A stretch of DNA of 9,422 nucleotides from an uncultured Acidobacteriota bacterium (lineage in GTDB: Bacteria > Acidobacteriota > Terriglobia > Terriglobales > Acidobacteriaceae). The stretch's first letter is position 1, and each line of letters opens with the position of its first letter. Made by a program: the position numbers and the translations under genes. Location: assembly GCA_903932385.1 (NCBI GenBank), contig CAIZGA010000180.1, positions 1 to 9,422 of the forward strand, given 5' to 3'. Of the stretch, positions 1-6,181 are shown one piece after another. The notes beneath the pieces were generated by a model, which saw only the letters and a program-made list of their open reading frames with translations, searched no databases and was not told where the DNA came from.

Positions 1-410
1 ACGGCAATCATCACGGCGTCGATATCTTCACGGGCCAGCAACTCACGGTAGTCGTGGTAGCCTTTGCAATCTGTATTGCCGTTTGAGTCGTTAATCATGT
101 CGATTGCGGACTTCAAATGGTTCTTGTCGATATCGCAAGCCGCGACAACCTGGCAATCATCCAGGGCCAGAAAGGACTTGGTATTGCCCGGTCCCTGCCA
201 TCCCATGCCGATGACGCCAATATTGATGCGGCTGTTGGCAGCACTGCTGGCTGCGCTCTTGCTGGCGCTTGCGGGTGTTGCAGCGCTTTGCGCAGCATAG
301 GCGGGAAGGACGGCAGGAAGGATTGCAGCTGATCCGGCGACCTTCAGGAAGTTACGACGATTGATGGAGGGTGGCCGTACAGAGCCTTCCGTGCGAGTTT
401 GTTTAGGCAT
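1..410 (-). CDS. Tat-exported Gfo/Idh/MocA-family oxidoreductase (N-terminal part only)
   Basis: Reading the minus strand from the ATG at 410 gives 136 complete codons without a stop, cut off by the left window edge. The product starts with a twin-arginine leader (NRRNFLK at residues 17-23, then a hydrophobic stretch ending near PAYAAQ, residue 41) and an Ala/Ser-rich linker (42-60). The Rossmann dinucleotide-binding start follows (INIGVIGMGWQGPGN, 62-76), then the second strand VVAACDID (88-95) and YHDYRELLAREDIDAV (118-133), as in the NAD(P)-binding half of Gfo/Idh/MocA proteins. Family members usually exceed 350 residues, so the substrate domain lies outside the window. Enzymes of this family oxidise, reduce or epimerise sugars and inositols; Tat export implies folding around the cofactor in the cytoplasm. 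The Shine-Dalgarno sequence is weak, and a TTG two codons upstream is an alternative start. It lies 123 bp downstream of the cytochrome gene on the same strand, so co-transcription is possible. Substrate unknown. Confidence 0.87.
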   Translation of the reverse strand, partial: MPKQTRTEGSVRPPSINRRNFLKVAGSAAILPAVLPAYAAQSAATPASASKSAASSAANSRINIGVIGMGWQGPGNTKSFLALDDCQVVAACDIDKNHLKSAIDMINDSNGNTDCKGYHDYRELLAREDIDAVMIA

Positions 411-533
411 GGCCAATATAATTACCACTTTGCACATATGGCTGCAACCGCAGGATAGCTGCGCGATGGGCGTGCATGCGTATCTCTGCTGGGAAGCATG
501 ACAAGTGCTGGCCTACCCCCAATTTGAGTGAAG

Positions 534-1166
534 TTAGAACGTGATCCGGTTTTGGTACTCGATGATTTTTCCGGCCGGTACACCGGGAATCTCGCCGACC
601 TGTTGCCAGTTCGTAAAATCTCCATGCTGTTTACGGTAGGCGATGAGTGTGTGGGCTTCATCGCGGGTGAGTGAAAGGGTAGAACACAACTCGCGCACAC
701 CGGCATGGTTTACATTCACATGGATTTTAGAGGGCGGCTGCATGGGGACGGCCGTATCGTCACTCTGTGAAGGTGTTACCGCGGTAGAGCTAGTTTCAGC
801 AGACAAAGCATAGGTTGGAGCGTTGGGGCCGAAACTTTTTGCCAGATATTGTGTGAGTGTCTGCATGTCCTGGTCGCGAACGACGGCGCCGCGCGAAACC
901 ATCATGCGGACTTCTGCATCCCACTGCACTGCGCTGACCCGGGCTGTGGTGACTACGGAGAGAGAGTGGCAGCCGATGCAGGAGTGCTCCATGATTGTTT
1001 TCCCAGGGCCTTCGGGCAGAGGTACTGGTGGAGTGCTGGCTGTTTGCGAATGAGTAGAAGTTGCCGTTTGCGCGTGCAGTACCAGACAGACGAACAGTGT
1101 TGTCATCACCACGAACGCGGCGAGCCATGCGATGGCAGTTTGCGGGGCAGATATTTTTAAACTCAT
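534..1166 (-). CDS. exported mono-haem cytochrome c fused to a ComEA-like helix-hairpin-helix domain
   Basis: The 210-residue product has an N-terminal hydrophobic segment (about 10-32), a signal peptide or anchor, and a Ser/Thr/Pro-rich linker. A small cytochrome c domain follows, with a single haem site CIGCH (C63, C66, H67). The stretch from W82 to F112 (EVRMMVSRGA, LTQYLAKSFG) resembles haem domains of quinohaemoprotein dehydrogenases, and M88 or M89 could be the axial ligand. After a second Ser/Thr-rich linker (about 118-146), residues 148-210 match the ComEA-type helix-hairpin-helix layout: VNVNHAGVREL, AHTLIAYRKQHGDFTNWQQV, then the second hairpin IPGVPAGKI. The first hairpin lacks the usual Gly pair (LSLTRDEA), so DNA binding is doubtful. 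The gene starts 44 bp after the PQQ dehydrogenase on the same strand, which suggests an operon and a role as its electron acceptor. An SD-like GAGGT lies about nine bases before the ATG. Haem and HhH assignments are motif-based; the electron-acceptor role is inferred. Confidence 0.85.
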   Translation of the reverse strand: MSLKISAPQTAIAWLAAFVVMTTLFVCLVLHAQTATSTHSQTASTPPVPLPEGPGKTIMEHSCIGCHSLSVVTTARVSAVQWDAEVRMMVSRGAVVRDQDMQTLTQYLAKSFGPNAPTYALSAETSSTAVTPSQSDDTAVPMQPPSKIHVNVNHAGVRELCSTLSLTRDEAHTLIAYRKQHGDFTNWQQVGEIPGVPAGKIIEYQNRITF

Positions 1167-1210
1167 GCGCGGTCAACCTCAAATTACAAAATCGTTTCCG
1201 TTTCAAATAT

Positions 1211-3169
1211 TTACGGTAGTGCGAAGGCTGCAATCGCGTCGCCGCTGGTGGTGTCATAGTAGCTGCCGCCGGTGACGGCGAGCACGACGTACTGTTTGCC
1301 ATTGGCGGCGCGGTACGTGATAGGCGTGACGTATGCGCCGGTCTCCAGCTTGGTGGACCAAAGTACTTTGCCGGTGGCCGCATCAAAAGCGCGGAAAATC
1401 TGGTCATTGCTGGCCGCGATGAAGATAAGCCCGCCGGCAGTGGTGATGGATCCACCAAAGTTTAGTGTGCCGGTGCCGAAGACTCCTTTGTCTTCCAGCT
1501 CTTTAATCTGGCCGAAGGGAACTTTCCATGCGACATCGCCGGTGTTGACGTTGATGGCCCACAGTTCACCCCATGGTGGTTTCTGGCAGGGCCAGAATTT
1601 GTCGTTGTTCCAGAAACGCCCATACGTTCCCCACGGACTAGTGCGGCGATAGGCTGGATCCTTGCTGACGGTGTTAGGCGCGACCTTGCCCACGTCGCCG
1701 ATATATGACGTATTGATGAAGAGATAGCCGAGCTTGGGATTGAAGGACATACCTCCCCAATTGGCCACTCCAAGCGAGCCGGGCATGACTACGGTGAGCT
1801 TGTTGCCATAGGGAGTGAACGGGCCGCCGCTGGCCATGCCGCCTTCGGTGGCCAGCAGGTTGGTACAGAAGGCCTTCTGCTCCGGTGTGACATCGGCAAT
1901 ATCCTGCGGACTGAAGCTGTGTGGGCCAAGAGGCGCTGGTTTCAACGGAAATGGTTGCGTGGGCGAACTGTGTTCACCGGGTATGGGGCTTGCGGGTACG
2001 GGACGTTCCTCCACCCCGAAAATGGGTTTGCCGTTGCGGCGATCAAAGAAAAACAACAGACCATCTTTACTGATGAGGGCGACGGCGGGAATTGTTTTTC
2101 CGTGTTGCTTCACGTCCATCAGTACAGGTGCAGATTCAAGATCGTAGTCCCACATGTCATGATGTACGACCTGGAAATACCAGACGAGCTTGCCTGTCTC
2201 CACGTTGAGTGCGACCAGACAATTTCCAAAGAGGCCGTCGCCTTGTCGATCTGCTCCGTAAAAGTCATACGTAGGAGAACCGTAGGGGAGATAGAGGATG
2301 CCGCGCTTCTCATCAATGCTCATGAATCCCCAGACGTTGGTGCCGCCGCGCGCCTGCCAACCATTCTCCGGCCAGGTGTTATTGCCTAGCTCGCCCTTGT
2401 GGGGTACAGAATGGAAACGCCACACCAGTTTGCCGGTATGCAGGTCCCAGGCGCGTGTGTCTGCCGAGGGGCCTTTGCTGGGCGACTCCTGCGTGCGGCC
2501 GCCTGTGATGACCAGGTTCTTGTAGATGGGCGGCGGCGTGGAAACGTCTAGTCGCGGGCGTGCAACGCCATTTGTTATGCCTTCGAGCAGATTGATGGAA
2601 CCATTCTCGCCGAAGTTGGAATTGGGTTTTCCGGTGGCTGCATTCAGCGACCAAAGTCGGCCATCCGTGGTGCCGAAAATGATGGAGCTAGGCGCATCGC
2701 CATCGCCGGGCCAGTAGGAAACGCCACGTTCGCTGGCCTGTGTCGTATCGAGTTGATAGTTCCACAGCAGCTTGCCGGTCTCGGCGTCGAGAGCAATAAC
2801 CGAGTGGTACGGCGTGCTCATGTAGAGGACGTTGCCGATCATAATCGGCGTGGCTTCGGAATAGAGTTGGCCGCGGCTGCGTTGTACCGGTGCACTGCCC
2901 GGGGTTGCACTTCTTGAGGCAGATCCAGGCTGGCTCGCATTCGCAGGTCGTGCGCTCGGTTGTGTTGTGTTGGCCGGTGCCGCTGTGGCCATATGATAAG
3001 TCCACACGCGCGTGAGCCCAGCGACGTTGCCAGTGTTGATCTGGGTGAGCGGCGAGTAGCGATTGCTCGAATCGTCATGGCCGTACATGGGCCAGTCGGT
3101 CTGGCAGTGGGCCGGTGGACTGACAAGAGCGATGAGAAGAACGGCGGTTGTTATGTGTCCAATACGCAA
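1211..3169 (-). CDS. soluble periplasmic PQQ-dependent dehydrogenase (glucose dehydrogenase-like beta-propeller)
   Basis: The 652-residue product is a quinoprotein alcohol/sugar dehydrogenase-type beta-propeller. Propeller repeats of the form (A/S)-x-(D/N)-x-x-TG-K-x-x-W recur at about 126-138, 241-252, 320-332, 538-550 and 594-606. The catalytic-region signature HHDMWDYDLESAPVL (336-350) and ERGVSYWPGDG (147-157) place it nearest the membrane glucose dehydrogenase group. It lacks that enzyme's N-terminal membrane helices and has no haem CxxCH, so a separate electron acceptor is needed; the adjacent cytochrome is the obvious candidate. Residues 1-22 form a Sec-type signal peptide. The start is TTG: an in-frame TGA lies five codons upstream, with AGGGG as Shine-Dalgarno, and TTG is the only start that keeps the signal peptide whole. 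Residues 61-100 are an Ala/Pro/Ser/Thr-rich insert. The real substrate (sugar, polyol or alcohol) cannot be told from sequence. Confidence 0.92.
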   Translation of the reverse strand: MRIGHITTAVLLIALVSPPAHCQTDWPMYGHDDSSNRYSPLTQINTGNVAGLTRVWTYHMATAAPANTTQPSARPANASQPGSASRSATPGSAPVQRSRGQLYSEATPIMIGNVLYMSTPYHSVIALDAETGKLLWNYQLDTTQASERGVSYWPGDGDAPSSIIFGTTDGRLWSLNAATGKPNSNFGENGSINLLEGITNGVARPRLDVSTPPPIYKNLVITGGRTQESPSKGPSADTRAWDLHTGKLVWRFHSVPHKGELGNNTWPENGWQARGGTNVWGFMSIDEKRGILYLPYGSPTYDFYGADRQGDGLFGNCLVALNVETGKLVWYFQVVHHDMWDYDLESAPVLMDVKQHGKTIPAVALISKDGLLFFFDRRNGKPIFGVEERPVPASPIPGEHSSPTQPFPLKPAPLGPHSFSPQDIADVTPEQKAFCTNLLATEGGMASGGPFTPYGNKLTVVMPGSLGVANWGGMSFNPKLGYLFINTSYIGDVGKVAPNTVSKDPAYRRTSPWGTYGRFWNNDKFWPCQKPPWGELWAINVNTGDVAWKVPFGQIKELEDKGVFGTGTLNFGGSITTAGGLIFIAASNDQIFRAFDAATGKVLWSTKLETGAYVTPITYRAANGKQYVVLAVTGGSYYDTTSGDAIAAFALP

Positions 3170-3223
3170 GCTGCGGGCCCCTCACTCGGCGGAGAAAATT
3201 GCCGTCACCCATTTATATCTACT

Positions 3224-3233
3224 CTATATATAG
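3224..3233. repeat. 10-bp perfect palindrome CTATATATAG
   Basis: CTATATATAG is self-complementary. It sits in the AT-rich part of the divergent region, 55 bp upstream of the PQQ dehydrogenase start, where a leftward promoter or operator is expected. Directly left of it is TATCTACT (3216-3223), an octamer that also occurs at 9261-9268 upstream of the last gene. A short alternating-TA palindrome can arise by chance, so a regulatory role is only suggested. Confidence 0.3.
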
Positions 3234-3330
3234 TTTTGACGAGTTAAATCTTTATAGGTTCCAGCAGTAGATTGATGATGGACTTGGGGCGTCATAGGCC
3301 GGATCCGAAGCACTCGCTGCAGCATTGAGA

Positions 3331-3361
3331 TTGCAATGCCCAACATCCGTCGAGGTACAAT
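3331..3361 (+). promoter_or_regulatory. possible fucosidase promoter (TTGCAA, 19 bp, TACAAT)
   Basis: TTGCAA at 3331-3336 matches four of six -35 consensus positions. TACAAT at 3356-3361 matches five of six -10 positions, with a 19 bp spacer, longer than optimal. Transcription would begin near 3368 and leave a leader of about 75 bases before the ATG at 3442. This is the best sigma-70-like pair I found by eye on this strand; it is weak evidence. Confidence 0.3.
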
Positions 3362-3441
3362 CGCTGCGTGTCGGAATTGCGCAAGCGACATCATGTAAAG
3401 TTTGCGTTCAATATCAACACCCATCATTGGGGAGGGCAGGG

Positions 3442-4812
3442 ATGGATCCATTCAATGTAAGTCGCCGGAATATGTTGCTGGGTACGGGAGCTTCATTGGC
3501 TGCTCTGGGTGCGAGAGGAATTGCGCAGACGGTTGCTCCCCCAGTTGCCCCAGCAGGTGGGCGTGCACTTCCGCCTCCGCCTACTCCCGATCAAATTCGC
3601 CGCTTGCAGTGGTGGCATGAAGCCAAGTATGGCTTGTTCATTCACTACGGTCTCTACAGCATGCGCGCACGGCAGGAGTGGGCGATGGAAAAAGAGGCAA
3701 TCCCCATTCCGGAGTATGAGAAATACGCCAAGCAGTTCAATCCCAAACCGGGCTTTGCGAGGGAGTGGGTGAAGCTGGCCAAGGCCGGCGGTATGCGCTA
3801 CATGGTGATGACGGCGAAGCATCACGAAGGCTTCTGCAATTTTGACACCAAGCTGACTGACTATAACTCCGTACAGCAGGGGCCAAAGCGCGATCTGGTG
3901 CGTGAGTACGTTGATGCCGCTCGCGCCGGAGGCATGCGTGTTGGAATTTATTATTCGCTGATGGACTGGCATCATCCGGATGGGGCGATTTGCGCGAATG
4001 ATGAAGCGGCGCGGCGACGTTTTGTGGATTACACACACGGACTTATCCGCGAGTTGATGACCAACTACGGCAAGATTGACATCCTCTGGTATGACGGCGG
4101 CATGCCGCTCAACGGTGCAGGTTGGGAAGCCGAGCGCATGAATAAAATGGTTCTCGATCTGCAGCCCGATATTGTGATGAACAATCGCAATCTTGCCGTC
4201 GGCGATTTTTCTACGCCAGAACAGCGTATCCTCGCCTCCGGCAATGGCCGCGCGTGGGAGAGTTGCATGACCCTGAATGAAAGCTGGGGATACGATGCGG
4301 AAGATGATGAGTGGAAGTCGCCACGCACAATCGTGCGTAACCTCATCTCCTGCGGTCGCGACGTAGGCAACTACCTGCTCAACGTTGGACCCAAAGGCGA
4401 CGGCACCATGCCGGAAGAAGCCGTCCGCATCATCACAGAAGTTGGTCGCTGGCTGGAGACTAATGGAGATTCGATTTTCAAATCCGATAAGTGCCAGCCA
4501 TGGCGGCCTTCATATGCGACATTCACGCGCACAGGAAATACCTTGTACATGCATGTGCACTACTGGCCGGGCGGAGATGTATCGCTCTCCGGGCTGCAGA
4601 CGAAGGTGCTTTCCGCATACATGATGAAGGGCAAGCAGGCGGTTAAATTTACGCAGGACGACTATCGCGTGCACATCACCGGTCTGCCGATGAAGGCTCC
4701 GGATTCCCCGGTGACGACGATTGCGATTGAGTGCGAGTCGGTGCCGACACAGAGTCTTGATCCTGAATTGCGGCTGGCGAAGCCGCGCGGCAAAGTGGGA
4801 ATTGAAATCTAG
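3442..4812 (+). CDS. Tat-exported GH29 alpha-L-fucosidase
   Basis: The 456-residue product hydrolyses terminal alpha-L-fucose with retention, judged by GH29 hallmarks. It starts with a Tat leader (SRRNMLLGTG near residues 7-16), followed by a Pro-rich linker. The catalytic barrel begins at WWHEAKYGLFIHYGLYS, with H68 in the fucose-binding HWG/HYG position. AKHHEGF follows with H127-H128. DILWYDGG gives D218 as candidate nucleophile, DFSTPEQ gives E260 as candidate acid/base, and WESCMTLNESWGY begins at 272. The C-terminal family motif NYLLNVGPKGDG starts at 310 and is followed by the helix leading to ETNGDSIF. Length is normal for bacterial GH29. The ATG at 3442 is preceded by GGAGGG at 3431-3436 and gives the Tat leader at the right distance; the open frame continues upstream to 3325 without leader-like sequence. 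Catalytic residues are assigned by analogy. Natural substrate unknown; plant xyloglucan or other fucosylated glycans are plausible in soil. Confidence 0.94.
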   Translation: MDPFNVSRRNMLLGTGASLAALGARGIAQTVAPPVAPAGGRALPPPPTPDQIRRLQWWHEAKYGLFIHYGLYSMRARQEWAMEKEAIPIPEYEKYAKQFNPKPGFAREWVKLAKAGGMRYMVMTAKHHEGFCNFDTKLTDYNSVQQGPKRDLVREYVDAARAGGMRVGIYYSLMDWHHPDGAICANDEAARRRFVDYTHGLIRELMTNYGKIDILWYDGGMPLNGAGWEAERMNKMVLDLQPDIVMNNRNLAVGDFSTPEQRILASGNGRAWESCMTLNESWGYDAEDDEWKSPRTIVRNLISCGRDVGNYLLNVGPKGDGTMPEEAVRIITEVGRWLETNGDSIFKSDKCQPWRPSYATFTRTGNTLYMHVHYWPGGDVSLSGLQTKVLSAYMMKGKQAVKFTQDDYRVHITGLPMKAPDSPVTTIAIECESVPTQSLDPELRLAKPRGKVGIEI

Positions 4813-4927
4813 TTATTTCATACACGGCGACACGGGAGATATGAATAAGACCAATTCATAAAGCTCGCCATGTAATTGAATCGATTTAAGAGCTGTCCAC
4901 GTCGGTTAGAGATTTACTGCGATCTCC
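4813..4927. other. convergent intergenic spacer with small hairpins, no clear terminator
   Basis: These 115 bases separate the ends of two converging genes. They contain an AT-rich inverted repeat, TATGAAT (4840-4846) and ATTCATA (4854-4860) with a 7-base loop, and a 5-bp pair GAGAT (4909-4913) and ATCTC (4922-4926) immediately past the polyferredoxin stop. Neither has a GC-rich stem followed by a T run, so I do not call an intrinsic terminator, although convergent genes need some transcription stop here. Confidence 0.4.
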
Positions 4928-6028
4928 TTACTGCATCCCCGTGTCATTGATGGAGTCTGCATTCGGCACAAGCCGCATATACACAGAACGTGGCAGGTTG
5001 GTTTGCCAATGGTTTGTTGCGCGCGCAATCATCACCGTGCCGAAAAAAATGTAAGCCAAAAGTGCCGCCATCGCAAGCGGAGAAACATTCAGGCGCCGCC
5101 GATGCGCTTTGGCACCCAATCCAGTACTGCCAGGCAATGCAATTTGCAACGCGGTCTGCGACGGACACTCCGCTATACAAGCCATGCAGGCGTTGCACTC
5201 CGCAGAACGAATCTGAACCAATTTGTCTACAGGTAGGTGTGCCGGGCATGCGCGGCTGCATTTGCTGCAATCGATACATGCACTACTGTCGCGACGAATC
5301 GCAACTGGACTGAGTAAGGAAGCCAGACCCATTAACGCACCGTAAGGACAGAGATAACGACACCAGAAATTCTGCACCAGTATGGACAACACAATCAGCG
5401 TTGCGAAGACGATGCCGCCCGTAAGGCTCATGCCAAGAAAAAAGTTCATCATCTTCACATCGACAATCATTCCGTACGGCGAATCGATGAATCCGCCCAG
5501 CGAATCGGCAGACATACTCCAGATCAGGTAGATAAACAGTCCCAGCAGAATGTACTTCAAACTGCGCAGTGGTATATCAAACCATTTTGGAAGACGAAAA
5601 TTCCTACCGAAGATTCGTTGCCCAAGCTTCCAAAGATTTTCTGAAAGCGTGCCCAAGGGGCATAGCCAGGAGCAGAATGCTTTTTTCAGCAGAAGGCTCA
5701 TCAGCAAAAATCCAAGCAATAGGTACATGGCTGCGGGATGTATGGCGGGTACGCGTCCAGTCAGCAACAGGTACCGAACATTCATCAGGCCATCTATAGG
5801 GAGCCAACCCTCGACTCCAGCAGGCCGCGGGAGATAGAGACCTTGTCCGCCGTGTTTGAAGTAGCGCACCCAGATGTAAAATTGCGCTCCGAGCCAGATG
5901 TTTAGCGCAACAAATGACCATTGCACGATATGCCGGATGCGCTGAGAACGATCTGGCCCTTGCCGATGTGTGAGGATAGTTTTTTTCTTTGGCTCTGAAA
6001 TGATTTCAGGCAGAACGCGTGCGGCCAT
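4928..6028 (-). CDS. membrane polyferredoxin (NapH-like 4Fe-4S binding protein)
   Basis: The 366-residue integral membrane protein resembles the NapH/YccM group that moves electrons across or along the membrane. About five hydrophobic segments are visible, near 33-53, 97-115, 155-175, 197-218 and 315-336. Two short CxxxCP motifs of this group follow membrane segments: C119-x3-C123-P and C223-x3-C227-P. Two 4Fe-4S sites of the type CxxCxxCxxxCP lie at C251/C254/C257/C261 and C278/C281/C284/C288, so all eight cluster ligands are present. A final helix is followed by a tail (NHWQTNLPRSVYMRLVP). The ATG at 6028 has an SD-like GAAGGGTGA just upstream. It stands alone on its strand, divergent from the esterase and convergent with the fucosidase, so partner enzymes are not shown; it may serve a periplasmic reductase or oxidase encoded elsewhere. 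It is not denitrification-specific on this evidence. Confidence 0.88.
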   Translation of the reverse strand: MAARVLPEIISEPKKKTILTHRQGPDRSQRIRHIVQWSFVALNIWLGAQFYIWVRYFKHGGQGLYLPRPAGVEGWLPIDGLMNVRYLLLTGRVPAIHPAAMYLLLGFLLMSLLLKKAFCSWLCPLGTLSENLWKLGQRIFGRNFRLPKWFDIPLRSLKYILLGLFIYLIWSMSADSLGGFIDSPYGMIVDVKMMNFFLGMSLTGGIVFATLIVLSILVQNFWCRYLCPYGALMGLASLLSPVAIRRDSSACIDCSKCSRACPAHLPVDKLVQIRSAECNACMACIAECPSQTALQIALPGSTGLGAKAHRRRLNVSPLAMAALLAYIFFGTVMIARATNHWQTNLPRSVYMRLVPNADSINDTGMQ

Positions 6029-6052
6029 GTAATTATCACCCTTCGGATGTAA

Positions 6053-6081
6053 GTATTACGTCGATTGCATCCGATTGTCAG
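6053..6081 (-). promoter_or_regulatory. probable polyferredoxin promoter (CTGACA, 17 bp, TAATAC)
   Basis: On the minus strand CTGACA (6081-6076) matches the -35 consensus at five of six positions. It is spaced exactly 17 bp from TAATAC (6058-6053), a moderate -10. Transcription would start near 6046 and give a short leader of about 18 bases that includes the Shine-Dalgarno before the ATG at 6028. Found by eye and not scored against background. Confidence 0.42.
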
Positions 6082-6181
6082 CGACATAGGTCACACATGT
6101 TTTGTTGCAGATATAGTGCCATTTCTGCGGCATTTGACCTTGGCGATAGAATGGGCCAGCAGACTCTTGAAAAGGTGTGAC

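Larger units (their letters stand above)
3170..3441. promoter_or_regulatory. divergent intergenic region between the PQQ dehydrogenase and the fucosidase
   Basis: These 272 bases hold no convincing gene. The left part (about 3205-3260) is markedly AT-rich compared with its surroundings and contains the palindrome CTATATATAG; it probably carries the leftward promoter, with TATAAAT readable on the minus strand at 3217-3211. The right part (3325-3441) is open in the fucosidase frame, but the encoded 39 residues look nothing like a leader and precede a strong Shine-Dalgarno, so I treat them as untranslated. Confidence 0.55.

Noticed and set aside
796..1458. 220-codon minus-strand frame spanning the quinoprotein-cytochrome junction
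   Set aside because: It overlaps both real genes in another frame and is rich in Arg, Ser and Pro, typical of a shadow frame.
2992..3169. lipoprotein signal in the PQQ dehydrogenase (Cys22 after PPAH)
   Set aside because: The residues before the cysteine do not match a lipobox, so ordinary signal-peptidase cleavage is more likely.
3236..3258. TTGACG followed by TATAGG on the plus strand
   Set aside because: The spacer is only 11 bp, too short for a sigma-70 promoter.
3325..3441. 39-codon upstream extension of the fucosidase
   Set aside because: It would start from TTG without a Shine-Dalgarno and bury the Tat motif about 45 residues in; the ATG at 3442 has GGAGGG and a normal leader.
3224..3451. 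75-codon minus-strand frame lying in the divergent intergenic region
   Set aside because: It overlaps the fucosidase start, has no recognisable domain or good ribosome site, and its composition looks like translated non-coding DNA.
3493..4038. 181-codon frame antisense to the fucosidase
   Set aside because: It lies wholly opposite a gene with an intact catalytic signature and shows no protein-like domain; long antisense frames are common at this GC.
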